A stretch of 64,000 nucleotides of DNA, from the NCBI RefSeq assembly GCF_016307205.1, contig NZ_JAEIJD010000001.1, positions 1 through 64,000 of the forward strand. Direction: 5' to 3'. A model generated the notes under the pieces. The model was given only the letters and a program-made list of their open reading frames with translations, was not told where the DNA came from and did no database searches. This stretch comes from Pontibaca salina (GTDB lineage Bacteria; Pseudomonadota; Alphaproteobacteria; Rhodobacterales; Rhodobacteraceae). The position numbers and the translations under genes were made by a program. Below, one piece after another: positions 43,216-52,208 of the stretch (position 1 is its first letter; every line of letters starts with the position of its first letter).

Positions 43216-43899
43216 TCAGCCCAAAGCATAGCCAGCGCCGCGCACCGTTCGCAGCGGATCATCCCCGCCATGCTGGCACAACGCCTTGCGCAGGCGGCCG
43301 ATGTGAACATCGACGGTGCGGGTCTCGACGTGGATGTCCCGGCCCCAGACAAGATCTAGAAGCCGCGCGCGGCTGAACACCCGTCCGGGCTTGTCCATCA
43401 ATGTGGCAAGCAGTCGAAATTCCGTCGGCCCCAGCTCTAAAGCCCTGCCCGCGCGGGTAACACGGTGGGTTTCACTATCAAGCCGGATATCCGCGAACTC
43501 CAGAACCACACCGGCCGCCGAGGGCCGCACCCGTCGCAGATTGGCGCGAACCCGTGCAATGAGTTCGGCGACAGAATACGGCTTGACCACATAATCGTCG
43601 GCACCGGTTTCAAGACCGCGGACAAGGTCCGGCTCGTCCGAGCGCGCCGACAGCATGATCACCGGGATTGCCCGCGTCTCGTTTTGCCGCTTCAGCCGCC
43701 GGCATACCTCGATTCCCGACAGCTTGGGCATCATCCAGTCAAGAATGATCAGGTCGGGCGGGTTTTCATCGACTAGCAGCAGCGCCTCTTCGCCATCACC
43801 CGCCTCGCTCACGCGATAGCCTTCGGCCGCGAGATTGTAGCGGATGACCTCGCGCTGTGCGGTTTCGTCCTCGACCAGAAGGATCAACGGTTTGTCCAT
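43216..43899 (-). CDS. phoB: Phosphate regulon response regulator PhoB
   Basis: The 227-residue OmpR-type regulator has phospho-acceptor Asp54 in LIILDWMMP, switch residues in MLSARSDE and KPYS, and a C-terminal winged helix with RTVDVHIGRLRKAL and the usual end RTVRGAGYAL. It starts at MDKPLILLVED (43899). The longer frame has no ribosome-binding site. Last gene of the pst operon, it binds Pho boxes such as that upstream of pstS when phosphorylated by PhoR. Confidence 0.95.
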   Translation of the reverse strand: MDKPLILLVEDETAQREVIRYNLAAEGYRVSEAGDGEEALLLVDENPPDLIILDWMMPKLSGIEVCRRLKRQNETRAIPVIMLSARSDEPDLVRGLETGADDYVVKPYSVAELIARVRANLRRVRPSAAGVVLEFADIRLDSETHRVTRAGRALELGPTEFRLLATLMDKPGRVFSRARLLDLVWGRDIHVETRTVDVHIGRLRKALCQHGGDDPLRTVRGAGYALG

Positions 43900-43915
43900 G
43901 CTCACCCTGCTGCTC

Positions 43916-44632
43916 CTATCCACTGGTGCCGGACGAGATGACGGTATTGTCGGCCTTTGGGCGATCATCGTCTGGCAACACGCCGCTCACCAGATAAATT
44001 ACCTGTTCGGCAATACCGGTGGCGTGATCGCCCACGCGCTCGATATTCTTGGCGATGAAATGCAAATGCATACAGGCCGAAATATTGCGCGGGTCTTCCA
44101 TCATATGGGTCAGGAACTCGCGGAAAAGGGTATTGTACATCTGGTCCACATCGTGATCACCCTGTCGTACCTGCTCCGCCAGATCGGCATTGCGTTGGCT
44201 ATAGGCGTCAAGGACGTTCTTCAACTGCAACTGCACCGCCTTGCCCATGCGGCGGATCGACCCCGCTGCACCCTCAATGGCGGGCATCGTGGACAGCACG
44301 TTGGAGCGTTTCGCGAGGTTCTTGGCATAGTCGCCGCAGCGCTCCAAGGCGGCTGCAATCTTCATGGCCGTCAGCACCGTGCGCAAATCCGCAGCGGTGG
44401 GCGCGCGCAATGCGATCAGACGGGCGGCTTCGATATTGATCTGTTCTTCCAACGCATCAATCGTGGCGTCGCCCCGGCGCACCTGGTCGGCAAGTTCCAC
44501 GTCGCGGGTTTCCAAAGCGCGGACCGCATCCAGAATCGCGGCTTCGACCAGACCGCCCATACGGGTGATCATGGCCTGTATCGCTTCGAGATCGCGGTCG
44601 AATGCAGTAGTAATATGATGCTTACGTGTCAT
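43916..44632 (-). CDS. phoU: Phosphate transport regulator PhoU
   Basis: The 238-residue all-helical protein has two PhoU repeats, each with a metal-binding acidic cluster (GLVEAAILDAVRALETRDVE in repeat 1 and LAEQVRQGDHDVDQMYN in repeat 2). PhoU couples Pst transport to PhoR and keeps the regulon off when phosphate is plentiful. It sits between pstB and phoB, with gaps of 11 and 16 bp. Confidence 0.95.
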   Translation of the reverse strand: MTRKHHITTAFDRDLEAIQAMITRMGGLVEAAILDAVRALETRDVELADQVRRGDATIDALEEQINIEAARLIALRAPTAADLRTVLTAMKIAAALERCGDYAKNLAKRSNVLSTMPAIEGAAGSIRRMGKAVQLQLKNVLDAYSQRNADLAEQVRQGDHDVDQMYNTLFREFLTHMMEDPRNISACMHLHFIAKNIERVGDHATGIAEQVIYLVSGVLPDDDRPKADNTVISSGTSG

Positions 44633-44643
44633 TTCGTCTTCCT

Positions 44644-45468
44644 TCAGCCGATCCGGCCAGTGATATAGCTTTCGGTGCGCGGGTCGGCAGGATTGGTAAA
44701 GATATCGCCTGTTTCTCCGTATTCCACCAAAGAGCCAAGGTGAAAAAACGCGGTGCGCTGGCTGACCCGGGCGGCCTGCTGCATGGAGTGGGTAACGATC
44801 ACCACGCAGAATCGTGCACGCAACTCGTCGATTAGCTCCTCAATCTGGGCAGTGGCGATGGGATCCAGTGCCGAGCAGGGTTCGTCCATCAGCAGTATCT
44901 GGGGCGAGGTGGCGATGGCGCGGGCGATGCAAAGACGCTGCTGCTGCCCGCCCGAAAGGCCGGTACCGGGGGCATCAAGACGATCCTTAACCTCGTCCCA
45001 GAGGGCGGCGCGACGCAGCGATTTTTCCACCACCTCGTCCAACTCGGCGCGGGTGCGGGTCAGGCCGTGGATCTTTGGGCCATAGGCCACGTTATCGCGG
45101 ATGGATTTGGGGAATGGGTTGGGTTTCTGAAACACCATCCCGACCTTGGCACGCAGTTGCACTGGATCAATGCGCGGGTCGTGGATCTCCTCGCCGTCGA
45201 TACGGATGTCACCCTGCACGCGGGCAGTGGTAATTGTGTCATTCATTCGGTTCAGACAGCGCAGAAAGGTCGACTTGCCGCAGCCCGACGGCCCGATCAA
45301 GGCGGTCACTGCCTTATCCGGTATATCGACGTCAATGTCGCGAATGGCATGAGTCTCTCCATAATAGACCTGAACGCCACGGGCGCTGATCTTGGTACTG
45401 TCGGCGGTCACATCCAACTCTGGTATCAATATATCTTTCACGGCGGTTCCTTTACCAACGGCGTTCAA
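44644..45468 (-). CDS. pstB: Phosphate ABC transporter ATP-binding protein PstB
   Basis: The 274-residue ABC ATPase has Walker [10 protein letters not shown], signature [16 protein letters not shown], Walker [14 protein letters not shown] and switch His in [10 protein letters not shown]. It energises phosphate import through PstC/PstA. Its start overlaps the pstA 3' end by 17 bp. Confidence 0.97.
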   Translation of the reverse strand: MNAVGKGTAVKDILIPELDVTADSTKISARGVQVYYGETHAIRDIDVDIPDKAVTALIGPSGCGKSTFLRCLNRMNDTITTARVQGDIRIDGEEIHDPRIDPVQLRAKVGMVFQKPNPFPKSIRDNVAYGPKIHGLTRTRAELDEVVEKSLRRAALWDEVKDRLDAPGTGLSGGQQQRLCIARAIATSPQILLMDEPCSALDPIATAQIEELIDELRARFCVVIVTHSMQQAARVSQRTAFFHLGSLVEYGETGDIFTNPADPRTESYITGRIG

Positions 45469-46795
45469 ATCGGCGGCGCAGCAAGATGGCCGCAGCGTTC
45501 ATGACAAGAAGAAAGGCCAGCAGCACGAGGATCGCGCCCGAGGCACGCTCGACAAAAGCCGGATCGGCGCGCTGGGTCCAATTATAGATCTGGACCGGCA
45601 GCGCCGAGGCGGGATCAAACAGCCCTTCAGGGGGCGCGTCGGGGAATTCGCGCACGAAGGCGACCATGCCGATCAGCAAGAGCGGCGCGGTCTCGCCCAA
45701 GGCCTGCGCCAAGCCGAGGATCGCACCGGTCAGGATGCCCGGCGCGGCCAGCGGCAAGACATGATGAAAGACCGCCTGCATTCGCGACGCCCCGACGCCC
45801 AGCGCCGCCTCGCGGATCGAAGGCGGCACCGCCTTGAGGCTGGCGCGGGTGGCGATGATGATCGTGGGCAGGGTCATCAATGTCAGAACAAGCCCGCCCA
45901 CCATCGGCGCCGATTGCGGTAATCCGGCAAAATTGATGAAGATCGCAAGGCCGAGGATGCCAAACACGATCGACGGCACGGCGGCGAGATTGGCGATATT
46001 TACCTCGATCAGATCGGTCAAGCGGTTCTTGGGAGCAAATTCTTCCAGATAGATCGACGCCGCCACGCCAATCGGCAGCGCCAGCACCAGCACAATCAGC
46101 ATCATGTAGGCCGATCCGAGGATCGCGACACCAAGCCCCGCCGCCTCGGGACGCTGGTCAGATGCGTCGGGAGCGATCAGGAATGCGCGGTTGAAATCAA
46201 GCGACATGAGACCCCGCTGGATCATCGCATCGGCCAATTGTAACTGCCGGGGGGAAACATTGCTGTCCAGCGCCGCGGTTTCCATCGTGACCCGGCCTTT
46301 CAGGTAGCCGTCGATCCGGCCATTGGCAAGGATCGGCACCTCGACGGTCTGGCCGAGCAGGTCAGGGTCAGCCAAGACCATATTACGGAACTGCGCAGGC
46401 GCTTCTCTTGAGATAAGGTCGGCGATTTCCTTGTCGGTCAGCCCATCTACGACAATACCCGCCCGCGCCACGGCATTGTTCAGGGCCGCGGCGATTACCT
46501 TGCCATAGCCGATTGTGGTGACCTTCTTCAGGTCTTCGACATCACGGGTGCCGGATTTATCCAGCGCCGCTTCGCTTAGATAGATCGGAACATGGAGATA
46601 GGCTTGGCGGAACGCGCCAAGGCCCGAAGACAACACTGACGTCAGCAGCATTGCCAGCGCCAGAATACCGATCAGGACCGCGCCCAAACCATAGGCGCGA
46701 AATCGGGCTTCAGCGGCACTGCGCCGTGCGGTGCGGTCGCTGCGTTCAAGCAGCGAGCCCGGTCGCGGGTCCTCAAATCGCAAGCGATCGCTCAT
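45452..46795 (-). CDS. pstA: Phosphate ABC transporter permease PstA
   Basis: The 447-residue inner-membrane permease is longer than E. coli PstA (296) because of an N-terminal soluble/periplasmic region after TM1. The transport domain (about 240-440) has the EAA-type loop [20 protein letters not shown]. The ATG at 46795 overlaps the pstC stop as ATGA. A longer upstream frame would run into pstC and is rejected. Confidence 0.95.
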   Translation of the reverse strand: MSDRLRFEDPRPGSLLERSDRTARRSAAEARFRAYGLGAVLIGILALAMLLTSVLSSGLGAFRQAYLHVPIYLSEAALDKSGTRDVEDLKKVTTIGYGKVIAAALNNAVARAGIVVDGLTDKEIADLISREAPAQFRNMVLADPDLLGQTVEVPILANGRIDGYLKGRVTMETAALDSNVSPRQLQLADAMIQRGLMSLDFNRAFLIAPDASDQRPEAAGLGVAILGSAYMMLIVLVLALPIGVAASIYLEEFAPKNRLTDLIEVNIANLAAVPSIVFGILGLAIFINFAGLPQSAPMVGGLVLTLMTLPTIIIATRASLKAVPPSIREAALGVGASRMQAVFHHVLPLAAPGILTGAILGLAQALGETAPLLLIGMVAFVREFPDAPPEGLFDPASALPVQIYNWTQRADPAFVERASGAILVLLAFLLVMNAAAILLRRRFERRW

Positions 46796-47976
46796 TCGTA
46801 TTGTTCCCTGTATTTGCGTACGATCACCAGTGCCACCACGTTCAGGCACAGGGTAATCGCGAACAGCGTTAGGCCCAGCGCGAAGGCCACAAGCGTCTCC
46901 GGTGCAGCGAAATCGCTGTCGCCAGTCAATTGGCTAACGATTTTAACGGTGATCGTGGTCATCGCTTCGAACGGATTCAAGCTGAGCTTGGCGGCAGCTC
47001 CGGCCCCTAAGACCACGATCATGGTTTCGCCAATGGCCCGACTGGCGGCCAGAAGCACGGCCCCGACGATGCCTGGCAGGGCGGCGGGCAGGATCACCTG
47101 ACGGATCGTCTCGGATTGCGTCGCCCCAAGGCACAACGAGCCATCGCGCAAGGATTGCGGAACCTGGCTGATAATGTCATCGGACAGCGACGAAACGAAT
47201 GGGATCAGCATGATCCCCATGACGAGGCCTGCAGTCATCACCGAAGATCCGCTCGATCCCAACCCAAGCGGCTGTGCGAAATAATCGCGCAGCAAGGGGC
47301 CGACAGTGATCAGCGCGAAAAGCCCATAAACAATGGTCGGGATCCCCGCGAGGATCTCGATGAGGGGCTTGACCACCCCGCGAAACCGGCGCCCGGCATA
47401 TTCCGCCATGTAAATCGCCGCAAAAAGCCCCACCGGCACCGCGAAGACCAGCGCGATAGCACTGATATAGAGCGTCCCCCAAAGCAGCGGCAGGAATCCC
47501 AGATCTGAATTTCCCTGAAATCGTGGTGCCCAAGTGGTCGAAAGGAAGAAATCCCGCCAACCGTATTGGGCAAAAAAATTCTGCGTCTCGAAAACCAAAG
47601 ATGCGATGATCCCCGCCGTGGTGGCGATGGCGACACAGGCGGCGAGGATCAGCAAAACCAGCGCCACAAACTCGACCGTCTTGCGGGCGCGCAAGTCTGC
47701 CGTGATGCGGCGCAGCGACCAGAAAAGTCCGGCCAGCGCCAAGACCACGGCGGCGATGGTATCAAGTGGCGCCAGCGGCGTGCCAATCTGTAGCAAGGCG
47801 AACAGGGCAAGCCCCGGCACCAACGCGTAGAAAACCGTAGCCCAGCCGTAATGACCCGGCAGGGAGTGCAGTTTGCGGACATCGCCATTGACACAGGCAA
47901 GGGCGCGCGCGCGGCCCAATACATAGGCTGAAGCGGCGAATAACAGCACGGTCGTCACGGTCCAGAATGCGGACAT
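46792..47976 (-). CDS. pstC: Phosphate ABC transporter permease PstC
   Basis: The 394-residue permease is extended at the N terminus compared with E. coli (319). The transport domain contains FAAIYMAEYAGRRFRGVVKP and ILAGIPTIVYGLFALITVG, with the EAA loop QSLRDGSLCLGATQSETIRQ. The ATG at 47976 follows GGAGGG at a good distance. It pairs with PstA to form the channel. Confidence 0.95.
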   Translation of the reverse strand: MSAFWTVTTVLLFAASAYVLGRARALACVNGDVRKLHSLPGHYGWATVFYALVPGLALFALLQIGTPLAPLDTIAAVVLALAGLFWSLRRITADLRARKTVEFVALVLLILAACVAIATTAGIIASLVFETQNFFAQYGWRDFFLSTTWAPRFQGNSDLGFLPLLWGTLYISAIALVFAVPVGLFAAIYMAEYAGRRFRGVVKPLIEILAGIPTIVYGLFALITVGPLLRDYFAQPLGLGSSGSSVMTAGLVMGIMLIPFVSSLSDDIISQVPQSLRDGSLCLGATQSETIRQVILPAALPGIVGAVLLAASRAIGETMIVVLGAGAAAKLSLNPFEAMTTITVKIVSQLTGDSDFAAPETLVAFALGLTLFAITLCLNVVALVIVRKYREQYE

Positions 47977-48049
47977 GAGCCCTCCAAGAGTCGGCAGTAT
48001 TGGGCGAACCGGCCAAAACCGGATCGCCCAGTTGAACAAGTTGCGCGAA

Positions 48050-49072
48050 TCAGTTCATCAGGGCTTCATCTGCGACCACTGCCTGCGTAGCCGCAAGTTC
48101 CGGGTCGGGCACCAGCCCGTATTCCGCCAGCGGCCCACCGGGGCCGGCAATATCATCGGAGATGAAGAATTCGGCATATTCCTTCAGTCCGGGGATTACG
48201 CCGAGATGCGCCTGCTTGATGTAGATATAGAGCGGTCGCGACACCGGATATTCGCCCGAAGCAATGGTCTCGGTGGAGGGCGCGATGCCGCTCATCGTGG
48301 CAACTTGCAGTTTCGCGGTGTTGTTTTCGTAGAACGACAGCCCGAACACGCCGATCCCGTCCTTGTTGCTGGCGATCCGGGCCAGCGTTTCGGTGTAATC
48401 GCCGTCGATTTCCACTGCGCGGCCGTCGGTGCGCAGTGACGTGCAGAGTTTACCCGCCTCCTCGCCAGCCAGAGCTTCCAGTTCGGCCAGCGCGCCGCTG
48501 TCCTTGCAGCCCTGTTCGATCACCTTTTCGTCGAACACTTCCCTTGTGCCGTGCTTGGTACCGGGTACGAAAGTCGCGATCTCTTGCGCAGGCAGATCGG
48601 GATTCACTTCATTCCACAGGGTCACGTCGTTGGGAACCAGCTTCCCGTCCACGACAACCTCGGCGGCCAGCGCCTTATACCAATCTGTCGGGGTGAAGGC
48701 GAAGCCAGCACCTTCGATGTCGGAGGCAAACACGATCCCGTCATAGCCGATTTGCACTTCGATGATGTCGTTCACCCCGTTGGCCTGGCAGACCGCGATT
48801 TCGCTATCCTTGATCCGGCGCGAGGCGTTGGCGATGTCGACGGTGTTTTCGCCCACGCCATCACAGAAACGTTTCAGGCCAGCCGAAGACCCGCCAGATT
48901 CAATCACCGGCGTGGGAAAATCCGTGTTCTCGCCAAAAAGTTCGGCAACGATCGTGGCATAGGGCAGCACGGTGGACGAGCCGGCGACCTGCACTTGATC
49001 GCGGGCGGTGGCAGCGGTGGCCGAAACCGCAAATAGGGCCAGAGCAGAGGTCGTGAGTATCATCCGGGACAT
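48050..49072 (-). CDS. pstS: Periplasmic phosphate-binding protein PstS
   Basis: The 340-residue protein has a signal peptide (about 1-23, cleaved near ATAAT/AR) and the binding-site segments VAGSSTVLPYATIVAELFGE and ESGGSSAGLKRFCDG. The later FVPGTKHGTREVFDEKVIEQ resembles the PstS family that also includes SphX-type proteins. It captures phosphate for PstCAB. A three-repeat Pho box lies about 70 bp upstream. Confidence 0.95.
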   Translation of the reverse strand: MSRMILTTSALALFAVSATAATARDQVQVAGSSTVLPYATIVAELFGENTDFPTPVIESGGSSAGLKRFCDGVGENTVDIANASRRIKDSEIAVCQANGVNDIIEVQIGYDGIVFASDIEGAGFAFTPTDWYKALAAEVVVDGKLVPNDVTLWNEVNPDLPAQEIATFVPGTKHGTREVFDEKVIEQGCKDSGALAELEALAGEEAGKLCTSLRTDGRAVEIDGDYTETLARIASNKDGIGVFGLSFYENNTAKLQVATMSGIAPSTETIASGEYPVSRPLYIYIKQAHLGVIPGLKEYAEFFISDDIAGPGGPLAEYGLVPDPELAATQAVVADEALMN

Positions 49073-49141
49073 GGAGCTTCTCCTGTTGTGTCGCGGCGGT
49101 TCGTTCGAAGACGATCCGCACCCCCGCTCTACCCTCGGTCC

Positions 49142-49170
49142 GCTACAGTTTTACGACAGTCATGTAACAG
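49142..49170 (-). promoter_or_regulatory. Pho box upstream of pstS
   Basis: On the minus strand three 7-mers CTGTTAC, CTGTCGT and CTGTAGC are separated by exactly 4 bp (11-bp period), the PhoB-binding pattern. A fourth weaker unit GTTTCAT (49175-49181) precedes them. It lies between the phoR stop and the pstS start, so PhoB should activate pstSCAB-phoU-phoB from here. Confidence 0.88.
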
Positions 49171-49190
49171 TTTCATGAAACATGGCTGTC

Positions 49191-50219
49191 TTAGTCAGCC
49201 TTTGGCAAGATAACCGAAAAGCATGACCCTTTGCCGCGCTCGCTGCTGATTTCGAGTTGGCCGCCATGTCGGTTGAGAATATGTTTAACGATGGACAGGC
49301 CCAGACCGGTGCCGCCTTTCTCGCGCGACCGGTGATCGTCAATGCGATAGAATCTTTCGGTCAAGCGCGGCAAATGCATCGCGTCGATCCCCTCGCCCCG
49401 GTCGATCACGTCGATACGCAGCTTCGGATCATCTGCGCGAGAGCGTAAATTGACTGTGATCCGCTTACCATCCGAGCCGTATTTAAGCGCATTTTCGATC
49501 AGGTTCTGCAACACCTGCGTCAGTTGATCTGCATCAGCGCGGATATCCGGCGCGGTATCGAGTCCGAGAATCTCCAGTTCAATTCCCGCCTCATCGGCAA
49601 CCGGTCGCAAGCTGGTCGCGGTAGCATTAACCAGTTCAACAATATTAACTCTTGTTGAGGGGCGCTGCCGCTCTTGCGCCTCGACTTTCGACAGCGACAG
49701 CAGTTCCTGAACCAGCCGGTTCATCCGCTCGGCCTCGCGTTGCATGATCGCAAGAAAGCGCTCACGCGCAGCCGGATCGTCCTTGGCGGTGCCTTGCAGA
49801 GTTTCGATGAAACCCATCAGGGTCGTCAGCGGGGTGCGCAATTCGTGGCTTACATTGGCAATAAAATCCCGCCGGAACTGGCCGATGAGCTCTTTCTCGG
49901 TGATATCCTCGAAGGCGCAGAGCGCGCCGGGCATATCATCCAAGGATATTGGCGAAACCGTGACGCGATAAGTCTGCTGATATGACGGGCCGAGAATCTC
50001 ATAGCGCGCCCAACCCGTCGTTTCCTGACGCAGCGCCGCCTCAATGGCGGCAAGCAGGGCGGGCTGGCGCAGGGCGAGGGCATGATGCCGACCGATCTGG
50101 TTCGCGCCCACAATCGCTTCGCCAGCCGGGTTGGCGAAATCAATCCTGTCATCCGCGCCGATCACGACAATTGGCAGCGGAATGATCGACAATGTTGCCT
50201 GAAGCCGATGTTGATCCAT
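49191..50219 (-). CDS. phoR: PhoR-type histidine kinase lacking membrane anchor
   Basis: The 342-residue kinase begins directly with a PAS domain (LSIIPLPIVVIGADDRIDFA), followed by H box FIANVSHELRTPLTTLMGF, N box LIENALKYGSDG, and G boxes DRGEGI and GGTGLGLSIVKH. No transmembrane helix precedes the PAS domain, unlike E. coli PhoR, so it should be soluble or recruited through PhoU/Pst. Its ATG lies one base after the arsC stop (TAG-C-ATG), making it the last gene of the ars operon. Confidence 0.93.
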   Translation of the reverse strand: MDQHRLQATLSIIPLPIVVIGADDRIDFANPAGEAIVGANQIGRHHALALRQPALLAAIEAALRQETTGWARYEILGPSYQQTYRVTVSPISLDDMPGALCAFEDITEKELIGQFRRDFIANVSHELRTPLTTLMGFIETLQGTAKDDPAARERFLAIMQREAERMNRLVQELLSLSKVEAQERQRPSTRVNIVELVNATATSLRPVADEAGIELEILGLDTAPDIRADADQLTQVLQNLIENALKYGSDGKRITVNLRSRADDPKLRIDVIDRGEGIDAMHLPRLTERFYRIDDHRSREKGGTGLGLSIVKHILNRHGGQLEISSERGKGSCFSVILPKAD

Positions 50220-50220
50220 G

Positions 50221-50649
50221 CTAACCCTCCTTGGCGCGGCACCCTTTGTCGTCGATCAGTGGCGTGTCATCCTCTTTGACCATCGGGCCGGGTGGCAGGC
50301 GGTCAAGAAGACCGAGAACGGCCTCGCTCGGACGACAAAGCCGCACTCCCCTGGGCGAGCAAACGATGGGGCGGTTGACCAGCACAGGGTGCTCCAACAT
50401 TGCCGCGAGCAGCGTCTCGTCGCCCACGGAAGGATCCAGCAGCCCCAATTCCTCCGCCGGCGATTTTGTTGTCCGCAATGCGCTGCGGGGCGTCAGGTCG
50501 GCCGCGGCAAATAGCGCCAGAAGCTGCGGGCGGGTCCACCCGGTTTGAAGATAGTCAATCACAATCGGTGTCTCGCCCGAGGCCTCAATAAGCGCCAGCA
50601 CATTGCGCGAGGTGCCGCAATCGGGGTTGTGATGGATGACGATGCTCAC
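50221..50649 (-). CDS. arsC: Arsenate reductase, glutaredoxin-dependent
   Basis: ArsC reduces As(V) to As(III) for export. The 142-residue protein has catalytic Cys11 in [11 protein letters not shown] and the following [15 protein letters not shown] with conserved arginines. The start is GTG at 50649, overlapping the acr3 stop as GTGA, with AGGGGGAG upstream. An in-frame ATG nine codons earlier lies inside acr3. phoR follows after one base. Confidence 0.92.
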   Translation of the reverse strand: MSIVIHHNPDCGTSRNVLALIEASGETPIVIDYLQTGWTRPQLLALFAAADLTPRSALRTTKSPAEELGLLDPSVGDETLLAAMLEHPVLVNRPIVCSPRGVRLCRPSEAVLGLLDRLPPGPMVKEDDTPLIDDKGCRAKEG

Positions 50650-51713
50650 GACGCTCCCCCTTCCTTTGGAAACCAATGCTGCGTGCGGTTGGCGAAGGCA
50701 ACGAGCGACAGCATCACCGGCACCTCGACGAGAACGCCGACGACGGTGGCGAGCGCCGCGCCGGACCCCAGCCCGAACAGACTGATCGCGACGGCGACGG
50801 CCAGTTCAAAGAAATTCGACGTGCCGATCAGAGCACAAGGGGCTGCCACATTGAAGGGAATGCGCCATATTCGCGCTGCACCATAAGCCACAAAAAAGAT
50901 GCCGTAGGACTGGATCAGCAGCGGCACCGCGATCAGCACGATGACGAGCGGGCGATCAAGGATCACTTCGCCCTGAAACCCGAACAGCAGCACCACCGTG
51001 GCCAGAAGCCCGAGCATGGAAAACGGCTGCACCCGCGCCTTGAACCCATCAACCGCCGCTTCGCCGCCCTTGGCAACAAGGTTTTGACGGGTCACATAGC
51101 CGGCCAACAGTGGCAGCAGAACGTAAAGGCCGACCGACAGCAGCAGCGTGTCCCACGGCACCACGATGTCGGTCACACCCAGCAGCAAGGCCACGATGGG
51201 CGCGAAGGCAAAGACCATGATCACGTCGTTCACACTGACCTGCACCAACGTATAGGTCGCATCGCCGCGCGTGAGGTTCGACCAGACAAACACCATTGCG
51301 GTGCAGGGTGCAGCCCCCAACAGGATGACGCCCGCGAGATAAGCCTGCGCATCGTCCGGCGGGATCAGGCCCGCAAAAACGTAGTTAAAAAACAGCACGC
51401 CGAGCGCCGCCATCGTGAACGGCTTGATCAACCAGTTCACCACAAGGGTCACGATCAGGCCTTTCGGCTTATCGCCAACCTGGCGCAGCGACCCGAAATC
51501 CACGCCAACCATCATCGGATAGACCATCGCCCAGATCAGCACCGCCACCGGCAGATTGACCGAGGCGATCTCCATCGCGGCCAGAACGGAAAAGAGGCCC
51601 GGAAAAAGATTGCCAAGCAGCAGCCCCCCGCCGATGGCAAGCGCCACCCAAACCGAAAGCCAGCGTTCAAAAAGACCCAGCCCCGCAGCAGCCGGAAGTG
51701 ATGTATCGCTCAT
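50646..51713 (-). CDS. acr3: Arsenite efflux permease Acr3
   Basis: The 355-residue permease has ten predicted helices and the ACR3/BASS pattern: [35 protein letters not shown] with the essential Cys, and [19 protein letters not shown]. It extrudes arsenite by proton exchange. The start is taken at MSDTSLPAA (51713); an ATG three codons earlier is possible. It follows arsR by 38 bp. Confidence 0.94.
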   Translation of the reverse strand: MSDTSLPAAAGLGLFERWLSVWVALAIGGGLLLGNLFPGLFSVLAAMEIASVNLPVAVLIWAMVYPMMVGVDFGSLRQVGDKPKGLIVTLVVNWLIKPFTMAALGVLFFNYVFAGLIPPDDAQAYLAGVILLGAAPCTAMVFVWSNLTRGDATYTLVQVSVNDVIMVFAFAPIVALLLGVTDIVVPWDTLLLSVGLYVLLPLLAGYVTRQNLVAKGGEAAVDGFKARVQPFSMLGLLATVVLLFGFQGEVILDRPLVIVLIAVPLLIQSYGIFFVAYGAARIWRIPFNVAAPCALIGTSNFFELAVAVAISLFGLGSGAALATVVGVLVEVPVMLSLVAFANRTQHWFPKEGGAS

Positions 51714-51751
51714 ATTGATCACTCAGTTTTTTAAGGTGGGTGATAGTGCAT

Positions 51752-52081
51752 TTATGTGCAGACAAGTTCATCAAGGACAGGCTGGCACAGCTCTGGGCAT
51801 CCGCCGCAGCAATCCTCCATCAGAAAAGCCAGCAGACCACGCATCCCATTCATGTCGGCAAAGTAACGGATGCTGCGCCCTTCCCGCACGCTCCGGATCA
51901 AGCCAGAACGCGCCAAGATCGCCAAATTGGCCGACATGGTGTTCTGGCGGACCTCAAGAGTATCGCTGATATTGCCAGCCGACATGCCCGCCTCGCCGGC
52001 CTTGATTAGCAAGCGGAACACGTCGAGACGCGTTGATTGACTTAGTGCGGCAAAGGCGTCGAGTGCACGATATTTATCCAT
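51752..52081 (-). CDS. arsR: ArsR-family arsenite-responsive repressor
   Basis: The 109-residue winged-helix repressor has the recognition helix in EVRQNTMSANLAILARSGLI and a C-terminal cysteine cluster LMEDCCGGCPELC. That places it in the subgroup binding As(III) through C-terminal cysteines rather than the alpha-3 CVC site. It is first in arsR-acr3-arsC-phoR and should release the operon on arsenite binding. The start is the ATG at 52081. Confidence 0.92.
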   Translation of the reverse strand: MDKYRALDAFAALSQSTRLDVFRLLIKAGEAGMSAGNISDTLEVRQNTMSANLAILARSGLIRSVREGRSIRYFADMNGMRGLLAFLMEDCCGGCPELCQPVLDELVCT

Positions 52082-52089
52082 AAATCGTG
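52066..52089. promoter_or_regulatory. Possible ArsR operator over the arsR start
   Basis: CACGATATTTAT and ATAAATCGTG form a near-perfect dyad with one extra base, centred on the arsR start codon. Part of it is coding sequence, so chance is possible, but the symmetry and position suit autoregulation. Confidence 0.3.
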
Positions 52090-52208
52090 AAGTATGGAAT
52101 TGTCGTATTAGGGTCAAGCCCAATCCTCGACCCCACGGGGGATGTTAAACCGACCCCATCCCCTAGTGCACCGCGCAGACAGATGCCCTGCCCGCGCGGT
52201 GCCAACGT

